Shown: positions 26,090 to 33,546 of the stretch, one piece after another
Position numbering within the stretch: the stretch's first letter is position 1
Layout of the letters: each line of letters opens with the position of its first letter
DNA from: Anaeromyxobacter sp.
Lineage (GTDB): Bacteria; Myxococcota; Myxococcia; Myxococcales; Anaeromyxobacteraceae
NCBI GenBank assembly: GCA_016718565.1
Contig: JADKCZ010000005.1
Span: 558,001-622,000 of the forward strand
Length of the DNA: 64,000 nt
Direction of reading: 5' to 3'
The notes under the pieces: generated by a model
Seen by the model: only the letters and a program-made list of their open reading frames with translations
Database searches by the model: none
What the model was told of the DNA's origin: nothing
Program-made: the position numbers and the translations under genes

Positions 26090-27763
26090 CTACAGCCCCG
26101 TGACCTGCCCCGGCACGAGCCGCCGCGCCGTCGCCAGCCCGTCCCCGAGCTGCCCGAAGTTGTTGAGCCCCCAGGCCCAGACCGTGCCATCGGACTTCAC
26201 CGCCAGCGAGTGGTCGCTCCCGCAGGCGATCTGCGCGAAGCCGGTGCCGATCTGGACCGGCGTGCGCTGGTCTACCTGCGATCCGTTGCCGACCTGCCCC
26301 TCGGCGTTCTTGCCCCAGGCCCACAGGCTTCCGTCGGCCTTGATCGCCAGGCTGTGGCTGTCGTGTGTGGCGACCGCGACCACGTCGGTCATGATCTGGA
26401 CGCGCTCGTAGCGCTCCGTCTGGGTCCCGTCACCCAGCTGGCCATAGAAGTTGTTGCCCCAGCCCCAGAGGACGCCATCGTTCCCGAGCGCCAGCGTGTG
26501 GGCCAGGCCGAGGGCGAAGGTTTTGTAGGCGTCCACCGGGTAGTTGGCGGCCAGGCCACCGGCCGGAGTGAGCTGGTTGAGGAGCGTCCCGTTCCCGAGC
26601 TGCCCGTTGGCGTTGAAGCCCCACGTCTCGTATCCACCCGTGGTGAGTTGGGCCACGCTGTGGGCTTGACCGGCCTCGACGTCGACGAACCAGTGGACGT
26701 ATACGGGCGCGTTCCTATCGGTGGTGGTGAAGTCCCCGACCTGCCCAACGACGTTGGAGCCCCAGCCGTAGAGGTCCATCTTTGGCCTCAGGGCTTGGCC
26801 TCCGTACTGGGAGGCAACAGCCTTCACGTAGAGGCTGGTCCCCACCCGGGTGGGCAAGGCCTGGCCACCGGTGAAGCCCTGGCCGAGCTGGCCGTTGTCG
26901 TTCCAGCCCCAGGTCCAGAGCGAGCCGTCCTGCTTGAGTGCCACGGTGTGGCCGATGCCACCAGCGGCGGTGGCATACCCGGCCCCCAGGCTGACCGGAA
27001 CGGTGGTGTTCACGGCGGCGGCCACGCCCAGGTTGCCTACGTTGTTGGCGCCGAAACCCCAGAGCGAGCCATCCGACTTGATCACCAGGGAGTGGCTGTT
27101 GCCGGCAGCGATGGCGGTGATGGCGGACACCCGGGCGGTCGAGTCCTTCCCCACGATGGCGGAGGAACCGCCGACGAACCACCGAAGGGCTGGCTCGAAG
27201 GCGTAGCCCGCCTTGGTCGGGCGGACGGCGTACATGTTGGACGAGTCCTGCGCCGGGTCGGTGGCCGGCACTTCGAAGGAGTAGTGGCCACTGGCATCGG
27301 TGGTGGTGGAGCGGCTCAGCGGTACGCTCGTGTCGCCCACCTCCCCGACCAGCCAGACCGTGACCCCCGCAGCCGTGGCGCCGCCGATGGTCCCCGAGAT
27401 GGTGATGGTGGGGATGGCTGCGGCCGCCACGAAGCCCTTGCCCGTGGCGTTGGCGTTGCCGAGGGTGACGGCCAGCGACGCCGGCGAGAAGGTGTGGCCG
27501 GCGAGAGAGGGCGTCACGGTGTAGCTGCCCGCGGCGAGCCCGTTGAAGGTGTAGGCCCCGCCGGCGCCGGTGGTGGTGGTCGCCGAGGCGGCCCCGGAGA
27601 GGGTGACCGTGACGCCGGTGGTCACCGAGCCCGTGACCGCGCCGGAGATCGAGTAGGTCGCGGGCGGCGCGGGATCGCTACCGCCACCGCCTCCGCAGCC
27701 AGCCAGTGCGAGGAGGGCGAGGAAGACGGGGAGGAGGCGAAGGGATCTCATGGCTCGGTTCAC
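26090..27763 (-). CDS. RCC1-repeat secreted lipoprotein
   Basis: A 557-residue lipoprotein starting at GTG 27763, which has GGAGGA five bases upstream; ATG 27751 is the alternative. The signal MRSLRLLPVFLALLALAGC is followed by a glycine tether. Two carboxypeptidase-regulatory-like domains come next (YSISGAVTGSVTTGVTVTLSG; TITISGTIGGATAAGVTVWL). From about residue 220 to the end are roughly seven RCC1-type repeats with the pattern HSL-x-I-K-x-DGSLW-x-WG-x-N-x-x-GQLG, expected to close into a beta-propeller. RCC1 propellers in secreted myxobacterial proteins are presumed to bind other proteins or glycans. It is the first gene of the lipoprotein run, with 254 bp of divergent regulatory sequence upstream. 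Confidence 0.9.
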   Translation of the reverse strand: MNRAMRSLRLLPVFLALLALAGCGGGGGSDPAPPATYSISGAVTGSVTTGVTVTLSGAASATTTTGAGGAYTFNGLAAGSYTVTPSLAGHTFSPASLAVTLGNANATGKGFVAAAAIPTITISGTIGGATAAGVTVWLVGEVGDTSVPLSRSTTTDASGHYSFEVPATDPAQDSSNMYAVRPTKAGYAFEPALRWFVGGSSAIVGKDSTARVSAITAIAAGNSHSLVIKSDGSLWGFGANNVGNLGVAAAVNTTVPVSLGAGYATAAGGIGHTVALKQDGSLWTWGWNDNGQLGQGFTGGQALPTRVGTSLYVKAVASQYGGQALRPKMDLYGWGSNVVGQVGDFTTTDRNAPVYVHWFVDVEAGQAHSVAQLTTGGYETWGFNANGQLGNGTLLNQLTPAGGLAANYPVDAYKTFALGLAHTLALGNDGVLWGWGNNFYGQLGDGTQTERYERVQIMTDVVAVATHDSHSLAIKADGSLWAWGKNAEGQVGNGSQVDQRTPVQIGTGFAQIACGSDHSLAVKSDGTVWAWGLNNFGQLGDGLATARRLVPGQVTGL

Positions 27764-27885
27764 GAACGTCCTCCGGACGGCCTCGGCTCGAGGCAGGTGG
27801 CGCCGGGTCGGAAGGGCTGGGAGGCCGTCCGCACCAACGGTCTGTGCGACTGATGGTGTCGTAGCCGATCCGCGGCGCGGCGCCT

Positions 27886-27903
27886 GTCGGCCGAACGGAC
27901 GAC
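27886..27903. promoter_or_regulatory. 18-bp palindromic site, copy 1 (upstream of the RCC1 lipoprotein)
   Basis: GTCGGCCGAACGGACGAC, an 18-bp sequence with 17 of 18 positions matching the consensus GTCGTCCGAAnnGACGAC. It lies 123 bp upstream of the RCC1-lipoprotein start on that gene's upstream side, in the intergenic region shared with the LuxR-type gene. Proposed operator for the adjacent LuxR-type protein; inferred only from recurrence and symmetry. Confidence 0.55.
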
Positions 27904-27961
27904 CAGGGGCCGCTCTCTTGGGGCTGGCTGCATGAGAATCGTGCAGCGGAAGCGTCGGGGG

Positions 27962-27979
27962 GTCGTCCGAATGGACGAC
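27962..27979. promoter_or_regulatory. 18-bp palindromic site, copy 2 (upstream of the first luxR-type gene)
   Basis: GTCGTCCGAATGGACGAC, with perfect 7-bp arms around GAAT. It ends 38 bp before the LuxR-type start at 28018, a position suited to autoregulation, and is 59 bp from copy 1. It shares 16 of 18 bases with the copy at 32627. Confidence 0.6.
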
Positions 27980-28017
27980 ATCACGGCCCCGCGCCGGCCA
28001 GTACGGTCCCAGGTCAG

Positions 28018-28587
28018 ATGGTCTTCCGGCTCGAGGCGTTGGCGCGCACCCTCCCCTTCCCCGCCTACCTGCTCGAGGCCGGCGGGCACCTGCGCTGGAT
28101 GAGCGACGTCGGCCGGGAGAGGCTCGGGCTCACGGCCGGGGGCGGTAAACCGGCGACCGCCCTGGAGCACCCGCGACTGCGGGCGCTGGCGCGCGCGGCG
28201 GAGGCGACCGCGGCGCGAGGGCTGGCCGGCGCGCGGCGGGCGCTGCGGGGCAGCGGGCTGACCCGCAGGGACGAGCAGGTGGTGGCCCGCCGCTTCACGG
28301 AGGGCGGGCAGGCGCTGGTGCTCCTGGCCTTCACGCCGACGCCGACCGTGCCCGCGAACACCAGCGACCTCCACCGCTCCGCCTCGGCGAGCTTGAGCCC
28401 GGCCGAGCGGAATGTCGCGCTCCTGGCCTCAGAGGGCTTCGCCGTGACCAACATGGCCGCGCGCCTCGGGGTGGGCGAGTCCACCGTGCGCACCCACCTG
28501 CGCAGGCTCTACCTGAAGCTCGGGGTGCACAGCCGGGCCCAGCTGGCGCTGGTGATGCTGCGGGGCCAGGGGCCCGGAGGTCCCTAG
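28018..28587 (+). CDS. LuxR-type one-component regulator with PAS-like sensor
   Basis: A 189-residue protein starting at ATG 28018 with AGGTC upstream. Residues about 5-105 are a small PAS-like module (LPFPAYLLEAGGHLRWMSDVG, then RRFTEGGQALVLLAF) shared with the two LuxR-type proteins at 32870 and 33547. Residues about 125-185 are a LuxR helix-turn-helix: LSPAERNVALLASEGFAV, then GVGESTVRTHLRRLYLKLGV. There is no receiver domain and no autoinducer-binding domain, so the signal is probably intracellular or bound by the PAS-like part. It is divergent from the lipoprotein run and is the obvious candidate to control it. Confidence 0.88.
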   Translation: MVFRLEALARTLPFPAYLLEAGGHLRWMSDVGRERLGLTAGGGKPATALEHPRLRALARAAEATAARGLAGARRALRGSGLTRRDEQVVARRFTEGGQALVLLAFTPTPTVPANTSDLHRSASASLSPAERNVALLASEGFAVTNMAARLGVGESTVRTHLRRLYLKLGVHSRAQLALVMLRGQGPGGP

Positions 28588-29491
28588 CCGCGGCGGCCCG
28601 CCACCACCTCGCCGAGCGCCACCCTCGCCGCGTGGCGGTTGTGCGCCGCGCAGGTGACCCTGAGGGTGCTTCTCCAGCAGGAGGTCCCTCGCCGCCTCCA
28701 GCACGTGCACGGTGGTGGCGCCTGGCGCAGCGTGCGCCAGTCCGGCCCTGGCGGACTCGAGCTTGCCGAGCAGGCGAGTGGAGACGTTGAGGGGGAGGCG
28801 ACGTCGGTCGGCGGTGAGGGGCTCGACCTCCCTCGCAGGGGTTGGCACCTGGCGGCTCCTGGGGACCAGCGGGAGCTCAGACGTTGGAAGGTCGAGATCG
28901 CTGGCGCGCGCCACCGCGTCCATCTATCCAGTGGCTCGGATCCCACCGACGCTGCCGGCCTGGCTCGCGCCGGCCGCCGCGGCGGCCGCGGCGGCCGAAG
29001 TAGTGGCCAGACCATCGACGAACAGCCCTCCCACCCCGGGGCCCGGCGCCCCTTCGGGGCGCTTCTGTTCACACGTGTGAACTGCCCTTGCAGGCGTGAG
29101 CAAGGTGACCCTCTCCCGCCCGGAGCGCTGCCTCCACGGCCGAGAAGCGCGGGATGAGCCGCGCCGTAGCGCTCCGGTGGGAGGCGGCGCCGCTGGAGAG
29201 CTCGAGCTCCCGCTTCAGGAACTCGAAGAGGCTCCGGTGGCCGAGCACCTCCCGGCCGCGGCGCCGGTCGAAGTCGGCCAGGGCCAGCAGGACGGCGGCG
29301 GCCGCGTGGCGCCCGCGGGTGATGAGCCGGGCGAGCGCGTCGCGGAGGACGCCGGCCAATGCCCGGGTGGCCGGCGGGACCGGATGGTCGGCGGGTGGAG
29401 GGACATCCTGGGGCGTCGGCAGAGCGGCGCCCCAGGGCTCCGTGGGCTCGGCGACGACGGGGTGGAGGAGGTGAATGCCGGTGGCACGCAT
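28584..29491 (-). pseudogene. Degenerate HNH endonuclease gene
   Basis: Three same-strand fragments in different frames match one protein of the HNH-endonuclease type that I associate with Anaeromyxobacter. The first, from ATG 29491, gives the N-terminal helical region (LADFDRRRGREVLGHRSLFE, then LSSGAASHRSATARLIPRF) and ends at a stop within the palindromic repeat near 29070. The second, about 28920-28670, gives the mid-region (LTADRRRLPLNVSTRLLGKL and the AAPGATTVHVLEAARDLLLEKH segment). The third gives only the extreme C-terminus (CAAHNRHAARVALGE) before the stop at 28584. The central segment and the HNH catalytic core are deleted, so the gene is dead. Confidence 0.7.
29054..29084. repeat. 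Copy 2 of the direct repeat with palindromic core
   Basis: TCGGGGCGC, four bases, then GTTCACACGTGTGAACTG, matching copy 1 at 19365-19395 in the same orientation. It is preceded by a GC-rich hairpin (GGCGCCCC, TTC, GGGGCGC). It sits exactly where the N-terminal fragment of the HNH pseudogene ends, so it may mark the deletion or insertion junction that destroyed that gene. Confidence 0.7.
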
Positions 29492-29585
29492 TCACGGATG
29501 GTCGCATACAGGTCCGACAGTCGGAGGAGCATTCCGAGCGCGTGGAAGGGCTGGGGGAGAGTCGCTTCCCGCTCACCTGGATGGT

Positions 29586-29621
29586 CCTCCGCCACCCAGT
29601 TCCGTGACCGGGTGGCGGAGG
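29586..29621 (-). terminator. Hairpin downstream of the collagen-like gene
   Basis: A perfect 12-bp stem (CCTCCGCCACCC paired with GGGTGGCGGAGG) around a 12-base loop, beginning 23 bp beyond the stop codon of the collagen-like gene. No T-run follows on either strand. The position fits transcription termination or 3'-end stabilisation of the collagen-like mRNA, but Rho-independent activity is uncertain. Confidence 0.45.
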
Positions 29622-29643
29622 TGCAAGGGCGCCGACTGGACCG

Positions 29644-32517
29644 CTACTGCTCCCACCCCCCGGTGGCCGTGTCGAGGTCGTCCACGTATTCGAGTCCGGC
29701 GGGGAGGTTCAGGGTCTGGCCAGTGAAGGCCAGCACGAGGCCTCGGTAGTAGATCCCCCCAACCTGGGTAGGGCTCGAGGTCACCGAATTGAGGATGACC
29801 GTGCTGACCCGACCGGCCGGCACCGACAGCGTGGCTCCGTTCGAAGGGGCGTTCGGCAGGATGGTCTGTCCCTGATTGTTCCAGACCTCGACCCCGTTCA
29901 TGGCCATCCCGACCCAGTCGCCCCAACCGCCGTAGGCTGTCACCCGGAAGTTTGGGATCCAGGTGATGGGGGCACCTGTGGTGTTCCGAATCCGGAACAG
30001 CACCAGCGCGACCCGACGGTTGGAGCCAGACGGGGATGAGCACTGCTCCGAGACGATCATGGCGTTGCTGCGGGCCCAGCCCTTCTTGTTGAACAGCGTC
30101 CGGAGGACCTCTTTGTCCGAGCTCATCAGGTACGGCTGTCCTGTGCCACCCCAGGAGGACGGCGGGATTCCGCCGAACTGGGAGGCGTCGTCCCCGCTCA
30201 TCGGCGCGTTGGCCGTGACGTCGAAGGTGTCGAAGACCGCGTAGCGGAAGGTGGCGCTCGGCTGGGCCGGGCCGGTGCCGAGCTGCCCCTCAGAGTTCAC
30301 ATAGACAGGAGAGCCGGCGATCGTGGTACCGGAAAGGCCTGCGAGGAAGGTCGCGAGATGGGTACCCGGTGTGCCGATCCTGATGGTTGCGTTGTCCGCG
30401 ACGAGACCCGAGTGCCCAATCGCGATGTTGTTGCTGCCGCCGGTGAAGGAGCCCGCCTCAAATCCGAGCGCGATGTTGTTGCTGCCGCTGGCGTTGCGGA
30501 CAAGCGCCGTGAATCCGACCGCCGTGTTTCCCTGGCCAGTATTCACGAACAGCGAACCGTAGCCAACGGCGCTGTTGCCCGAGCCAGTCTGGACTGCCCG
30601 GAGCGCCCTTCCTCCGACGGCCGTGTTGAAGTTGCCCAGTGTGTTCGACATGAGGGCATCGTTCCCGCTCGCCGTGTTCAGGACTCCCACTCCATTGGAG
30701 ATGAGAGCGCCTGCGCCCATAGCCGTGTTGAAGTTGCCGGTCGTGTTGCTGGCCAAGGCGCTCGTACCAAAGGCCGCGTTGTAGGTTCCAGAGACGTTGG
30801 CGCCGAAGCTTCCGATGCCTGCGGCGGTGTTCCGATTGAGCAAATCGGTCATGATACCGACACCAGGCGCCCCGGCTGGACCGGTCGCGCCAATGGGTCC
30901 GGTCAGTCCTGGAACGCCCTGGATACCCTGTGGCCCCGCCGGACCGATCGTTCCAGCAGGCCCGATCATGCCGTCGAGCCCAGCAGGCCCCTGCGGACCC
31001 ATTGGCCCCACGGTCCCCGTGGCTCCAGTCGGGCCGGCCACACCCACCGCCCCCCCCGCCGCCAGCAGCTCCCACTCCGGCGAAGTCGGCGGCGTCGTGG
31101 GCGCCACGATGGCCACGTAGGACGACCCGCCGAACTCCACTGCGTCGCCCACCTCGTAGGTCCCGGTCTCCGACCAGGTGCCGCGCCAGTTCAAGCCCCT
31201 GGAGCCATCGGCGCCGGCAGCACCGGCCACACCCTGGAGACCCTGCGGACCCGCCGGACCCATCGGCCCCGTGTCACCCTGAATGCCCTGGAGCCCTTGC
31301 GGGCCCTGCGGCCCCGTCGCCCCGGGCGCGCCGTCGTTCCCGGTGAGACCAGCCACGCCCTGAAGCCCCTGCGGGCCTGCGGGACCCTGCGTGCCGGTAG
31401 CCCCATCGAGTCCGGCGGGGCCCTGGAGGCCTGGCGATCCCTGAGGACCGGTCGGGCCCTGAATGCCCTGCGGGCCCTGCGGACCCGTGGCTCCAGGCGC
31501 GCCATCGAGCCCATTCGAACCGGCCGCGCCCGGCAGCCCTTGGGGCCCTTGCGGACCCGTGGCGCCGACGGCCCCGTCGAGGCCATTCGCACCGGGTAGA
31601 CCCTGCGGCCCCTGCGGCCCGGTCGCGCCAACGGTACCGTTCAGGCCAGGCGCGCCCTGGATCCCCTGCGGCCCCGCCGGCCCCATCGGACCCTCGGGCC
31701 CCTGCGGCCCCGCAGGCCCCACCCCCGCCGCCGCGCCACCCGCCGCCAGCAGCGACCAATCGAGCGAAGGCGGCGCCGCCGTGGTCGAGGCCGTGGCCAC
31801 GTAAGACGAACCGCCGAGCGAGACCGCGTCGTCTGCCTGGTACGTCGGCCCCGCGACCCACTCGCCGAGCCAGTTGAGCCCCTTGGGGCCCGGGACACCA
31901 GCTGCGCCATCCGCTCCAGCGGGACCCTGCGGCCCCATGGCCCCGACGGCGCCCGGAGTGCCCGGAGCACCAGCTGCCCCGTCCAGCCCGTTCGCACCCG
32001 CCGGACCCTGAACCCCCGGAGTCCCAGGCAGTCCCTGCGGTCCAGCCACACCCTGAGGCCCGGTCGCCCCTGCCGGACCAGGTGCCCCCGGCAGCCCGTT
32101 GGCCCCCGCAGGCCCAGCAGGCCCCTGGAAGCCGGCGAACCCCTGTGGACCCTGCGGCCCAGGCGGCCCCTGCGGGCCCATCGGGCCAGGCACTCCGCCG
32201 GCGCCGAGCGCCGGGATGGCCACCCAGAAGAAGGCCGTCACCTGCCTCGGAGGGGTCAGCGAGAGGATGTAGCTCGCCGGCATCACCCCCACCGGCAGCT
32301 TCGTCACCACGACGGTGGGCGAGTAGGAGAGGACCGTCAGCCGAACGCTTCCGAGCAGCACCGTCGGCGCCACCGTCCCGAGTCCGGTGCCCGTGATGAA
32401 GAGGTTGGTGTTGGTGTCGTCGGCGTCAGCCGAAAGGATGAGCGGCGCGGCCTGCACCGGCGTCGCGGCCCCAAGCAGGAGCGCCAGGCCAAGGGCCTGG
32501 AAGATTCTCTGCAGCAC
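29644..32517 (-). CDS. Secreted collagen-like protein with carbohydrate-binding and YadA-type head modules
   Basis: A 957-residue secreted protein. GTG 32517 is chosen because AAGGGG lies seven bases upstream and a signal peptide (LGLALLLGAATPVQA) follows at once. Domains: an IPT/TIG-like fold (about 25-100); Gly-X-Y collagen repeats (108-213); a chitinase-type carbohydrate-binding module (NWLGEWVAGPTYQADDAV to SLDWSLLAAGG, 214-261); collagen (264-441); a second binding module (NWRGTWSETGTYEVGDAV to PEWELLAAGG, 442-489); collagen (492-555); a trimeric-adhesin head with G-x-x-N repeats (NTAAGIGSFG to NNIAIGHSG, about 560-735); and an unrecognised C-terminal domain (to 957). Three chains would trimerise, giving a fibrous adhesin or tail-fibre-like protein. 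No anchor or autotransporter barrel was found. Confidence 0.88.
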   Translation of the reverse strand: MLQRIFQALGLALLLGAATPVQAAPLILSADADDTNTNLFITGTGLGTVAPTVLLGSVRLTVLSYSPTVVVTKLPVGVMPASYILSLTPPRQVTAFFWVAIPALGAGGVPGPMGPQGPPGPQGPQGFAGFQGPAGPAGANGLPGAPGPAGATGPQGVAGPQGLPGTPGVQGPAGANGLDGAAGAPGTPGAVGAMGPQGPAGADGAAGVPGPKGLNWLGEWVAGPTYQADDAVSLGGSSYVATASTTAAPPSLDWSLLAAGGAAAGVGPAGPQGPEGPMGPAGPQGIQGAPGLNGTVGATGPQGPQGLPGANGLDGAVGATGPQGPQGLPGAAGSNGLDGAPGATGPQGPQGIQGPTGPQGSPGLQGPAGLDGATGTQGPAGPQGLQGVAGLTGNDGAPGATGPQGPQGLQGIQGDTGPMGPAGPQGLQGVAGAAGADGSRGLNWRGTWSETGTYEVGDAVEFGGSSYVAIVAPTTPPTSPEWELLAAGGAVGVAGPTGATGTVGPMGPQGPAGLDGMIGPAGTIGPAGPQGIQGVPGLTGPIGATGPAGAPGVGIMTDLLNRNTAAGIGSFGANVSGTYNAAFGTSALASNTTGNFNTAMGAGALISNGVGVLNTASGNDALMSNTLGNFNTAVGGRALRAVQTGSGNSAVGYGSLFVNTGQGNTAVGFTALVRNASGSNNIALGFEAGSFTGGSNNIAIGHSGLVADNATIRIGTPGTHLATFLAGLSGTTIAGSPVYVNSEGQLGTGPAQPSATFRYAVFDTFDVTANAPMSGDDASQFGGIPPSSWGGTGQPYLMSSDKEVLRTLFNKKGWARSNAMIVSEQCSSPSGSNRRVALVLFRIRNTTGAPITWIPNFRVTAYGGWGDWVGMAMNGVEVWNNQGQTILPNAPSNGATLSVPAGRVSTVILNSVTSSPTQVGGIYYRGLVLAFTGQTLNLPAGLEYVDDLDTATGGWEQ
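30852..32196 (-). repeat. Collagen Gly-X-Y coding repeats
   Basis: Nine-base periodicity with GGN in every third codon over three blocks within the collagen-like gene, separated by two carbohydrate-binding modules. The triplets are dominated by GPQ, GPA, GLQ and GAT, and blocks such as GPQGPQGLPGANGLDGA recur with few changes, showing expansion by local duplication. Without hydroxyproline, bacterial collagens of this kind rely on charge and Gln/Thr for stability; charged triplets are rare here, so the stability of the helix is uncertain. Confidence 0.85.
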
Positions 32518-32869
32518 GTGTCGTCCCCTTCTTTCGCGAGGAGCCGCCCCCTCTGGGCGACCGCCCGGTCCACGGCTCACGCCCACGACCGAGCACCTCA
32601 GATGGCCATCCATACCCTTGCCGTCAGTCGTCCGAACAGACGACCCGCGGCACCTCGCGACCTTGCGATCCTCACCACCCGACCCAACCTGGGCCTCCCG
32701 CACGCCTAGGACCCTGCGCAAATTGACGTTCGGCAGCATCGTCTCGGAGTCCGCGCTCCGCGCTTCCTTCAACCCGGACCGCAGGTGCGTCACACCGGCG
32801 ACCCCCGGCACACCAGATCGGCATCACCGCACCAGCAGCGCCCCGCAGGCCCCCGCCCGGCCGGCACCC
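32518..32869. other. Divergent intergenic region between collagen-like gene and second luxR-type gene
   Basis: A 352-bp region with no credible gene. It holds the third copy of the 18-bp palindrome, a TTGACG hexamer near 32722 that could be a -35 element for the rightward gene, and no recognisable RNA element. Its base composition is less extreme than that of the coding flanks. Confidence 0.6.
32627..32644. promoter_or_regulatory. 18-bp palindromic site, copy 3 (upstream of the collagen-like gene)
   Basis: GTCGTCCGAACAGACGAC, perfect 6-bp arms around CGAACA, differing from copy 2 only in the two central bases. It is 110 bp upstream of the collagen-like start, close to the 123 bp seen for copy 1 and the RCC1 lipoprotein, and 226 bp from the rightward LuxR-type start. 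Confidence 0.6.
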
Positions 32870-33499
32870 ATGATCGAGACCCTCGACGCGCTTTCGCGCG
32901 CCTTTCCATATCCGGCCTTCCTGGTCGATCCCTCCGGCCGCCTCCACTGGGCCAGCCTGGAAGGGGCGCGCCGCTTCGACCTGCCAGACTCCGCCGGCGC
33001 TGCCCTCCCGACACCACTCCACGGCCCCCTGGAGACGCTGCTCCGCTGCGCATTGACCTGCCTGGCCGATCCATCCCAGTGCCCGGATCGGCTGCTCCGA
33101 GCGGCCGGCCTGGTCAGGCCGTGGGAGCGCGCGGTCGCCCGCCACTACCGGGGCGCCGGGCGCGACATGGTGCTGCTGGCCCTGGCCCCGGCCCTGGCCG
33201 ATGGTGGAAAGCAAGAACCTGCCGCACCGGCACCGCCGGGCGCCACCCTGGCCTCACGGCCGGCGCTGGCGCCACCCACGACCGCCATCCCCGGCCTCTC
33301 ACGCGCCGAGGCCACCGTGGCGCGCCTGGCAGTCGAGGGCTTCTCCGTCGCCAACATCTCCGCCCAGCTCGGCTCCGCCGAGTCCACCGTCCGGACCCAC
33401 CTGCGCCGGGTCTACAAGAGACTCGGCGTCCACGGCCGCGCCGAGCTGGCCTACGTGCTGCTCCACGGCACACCCGGCGGTCCGAAGGGCGAGACCTGA
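32870..33499 (+). CDS. LuxR-type one-component regulator with PAS-like sensor (second paralogue)
   Basis: A 209-residue protein starting at ATG 32870 (MIETLDALSRAFPYPAFLVD). It has the same layout as the regulator at 28018: a PAS-like module (about 5-110, with PSGRLHWASLEGARRFDL), a Pro/Ala linker, and a LuxR helix-turn-helix (LSRAEATVARLAVEGFSV, then SAESTVRTHLRRVYKRLGV). It is divergent from the collagen-like gene across the 18-bp palindrome and overlaps the start region of the third regulator. It most likely controls the collagen-like gene, the neighbouring regulator, or both. Confidence 0.87.
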   Translation: MIETLDALSRAFPYPAFLVDPSGRLHWASLEGARRFDLPDSAGAALPTPLHGPLETLLRCALTCLADPSQCPDRLLRAAGLVRPWERAVARHYRGAGRDMVLLALAPALADGGKQEPAAPAPPGATLASRPALAPPTTAIPGLSRAEATVARLAVEGFSVANISAQLGSAESTVRTHLRRVYKRLGVHGRAELAYVLLHGTPGGPKGET

Positions 33500-33546
33500 A
33501 CGCCGATGACCACGCCCGCCTCGCTGCAGCCGCCACCCCCCTCGCG

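Noticed and set aside
30852..32196. Short-period tandem DNA repeats resembling a satellite.
   Set aside because: The nine-base periodicity is explained by collagen Gly-X-Y codons.
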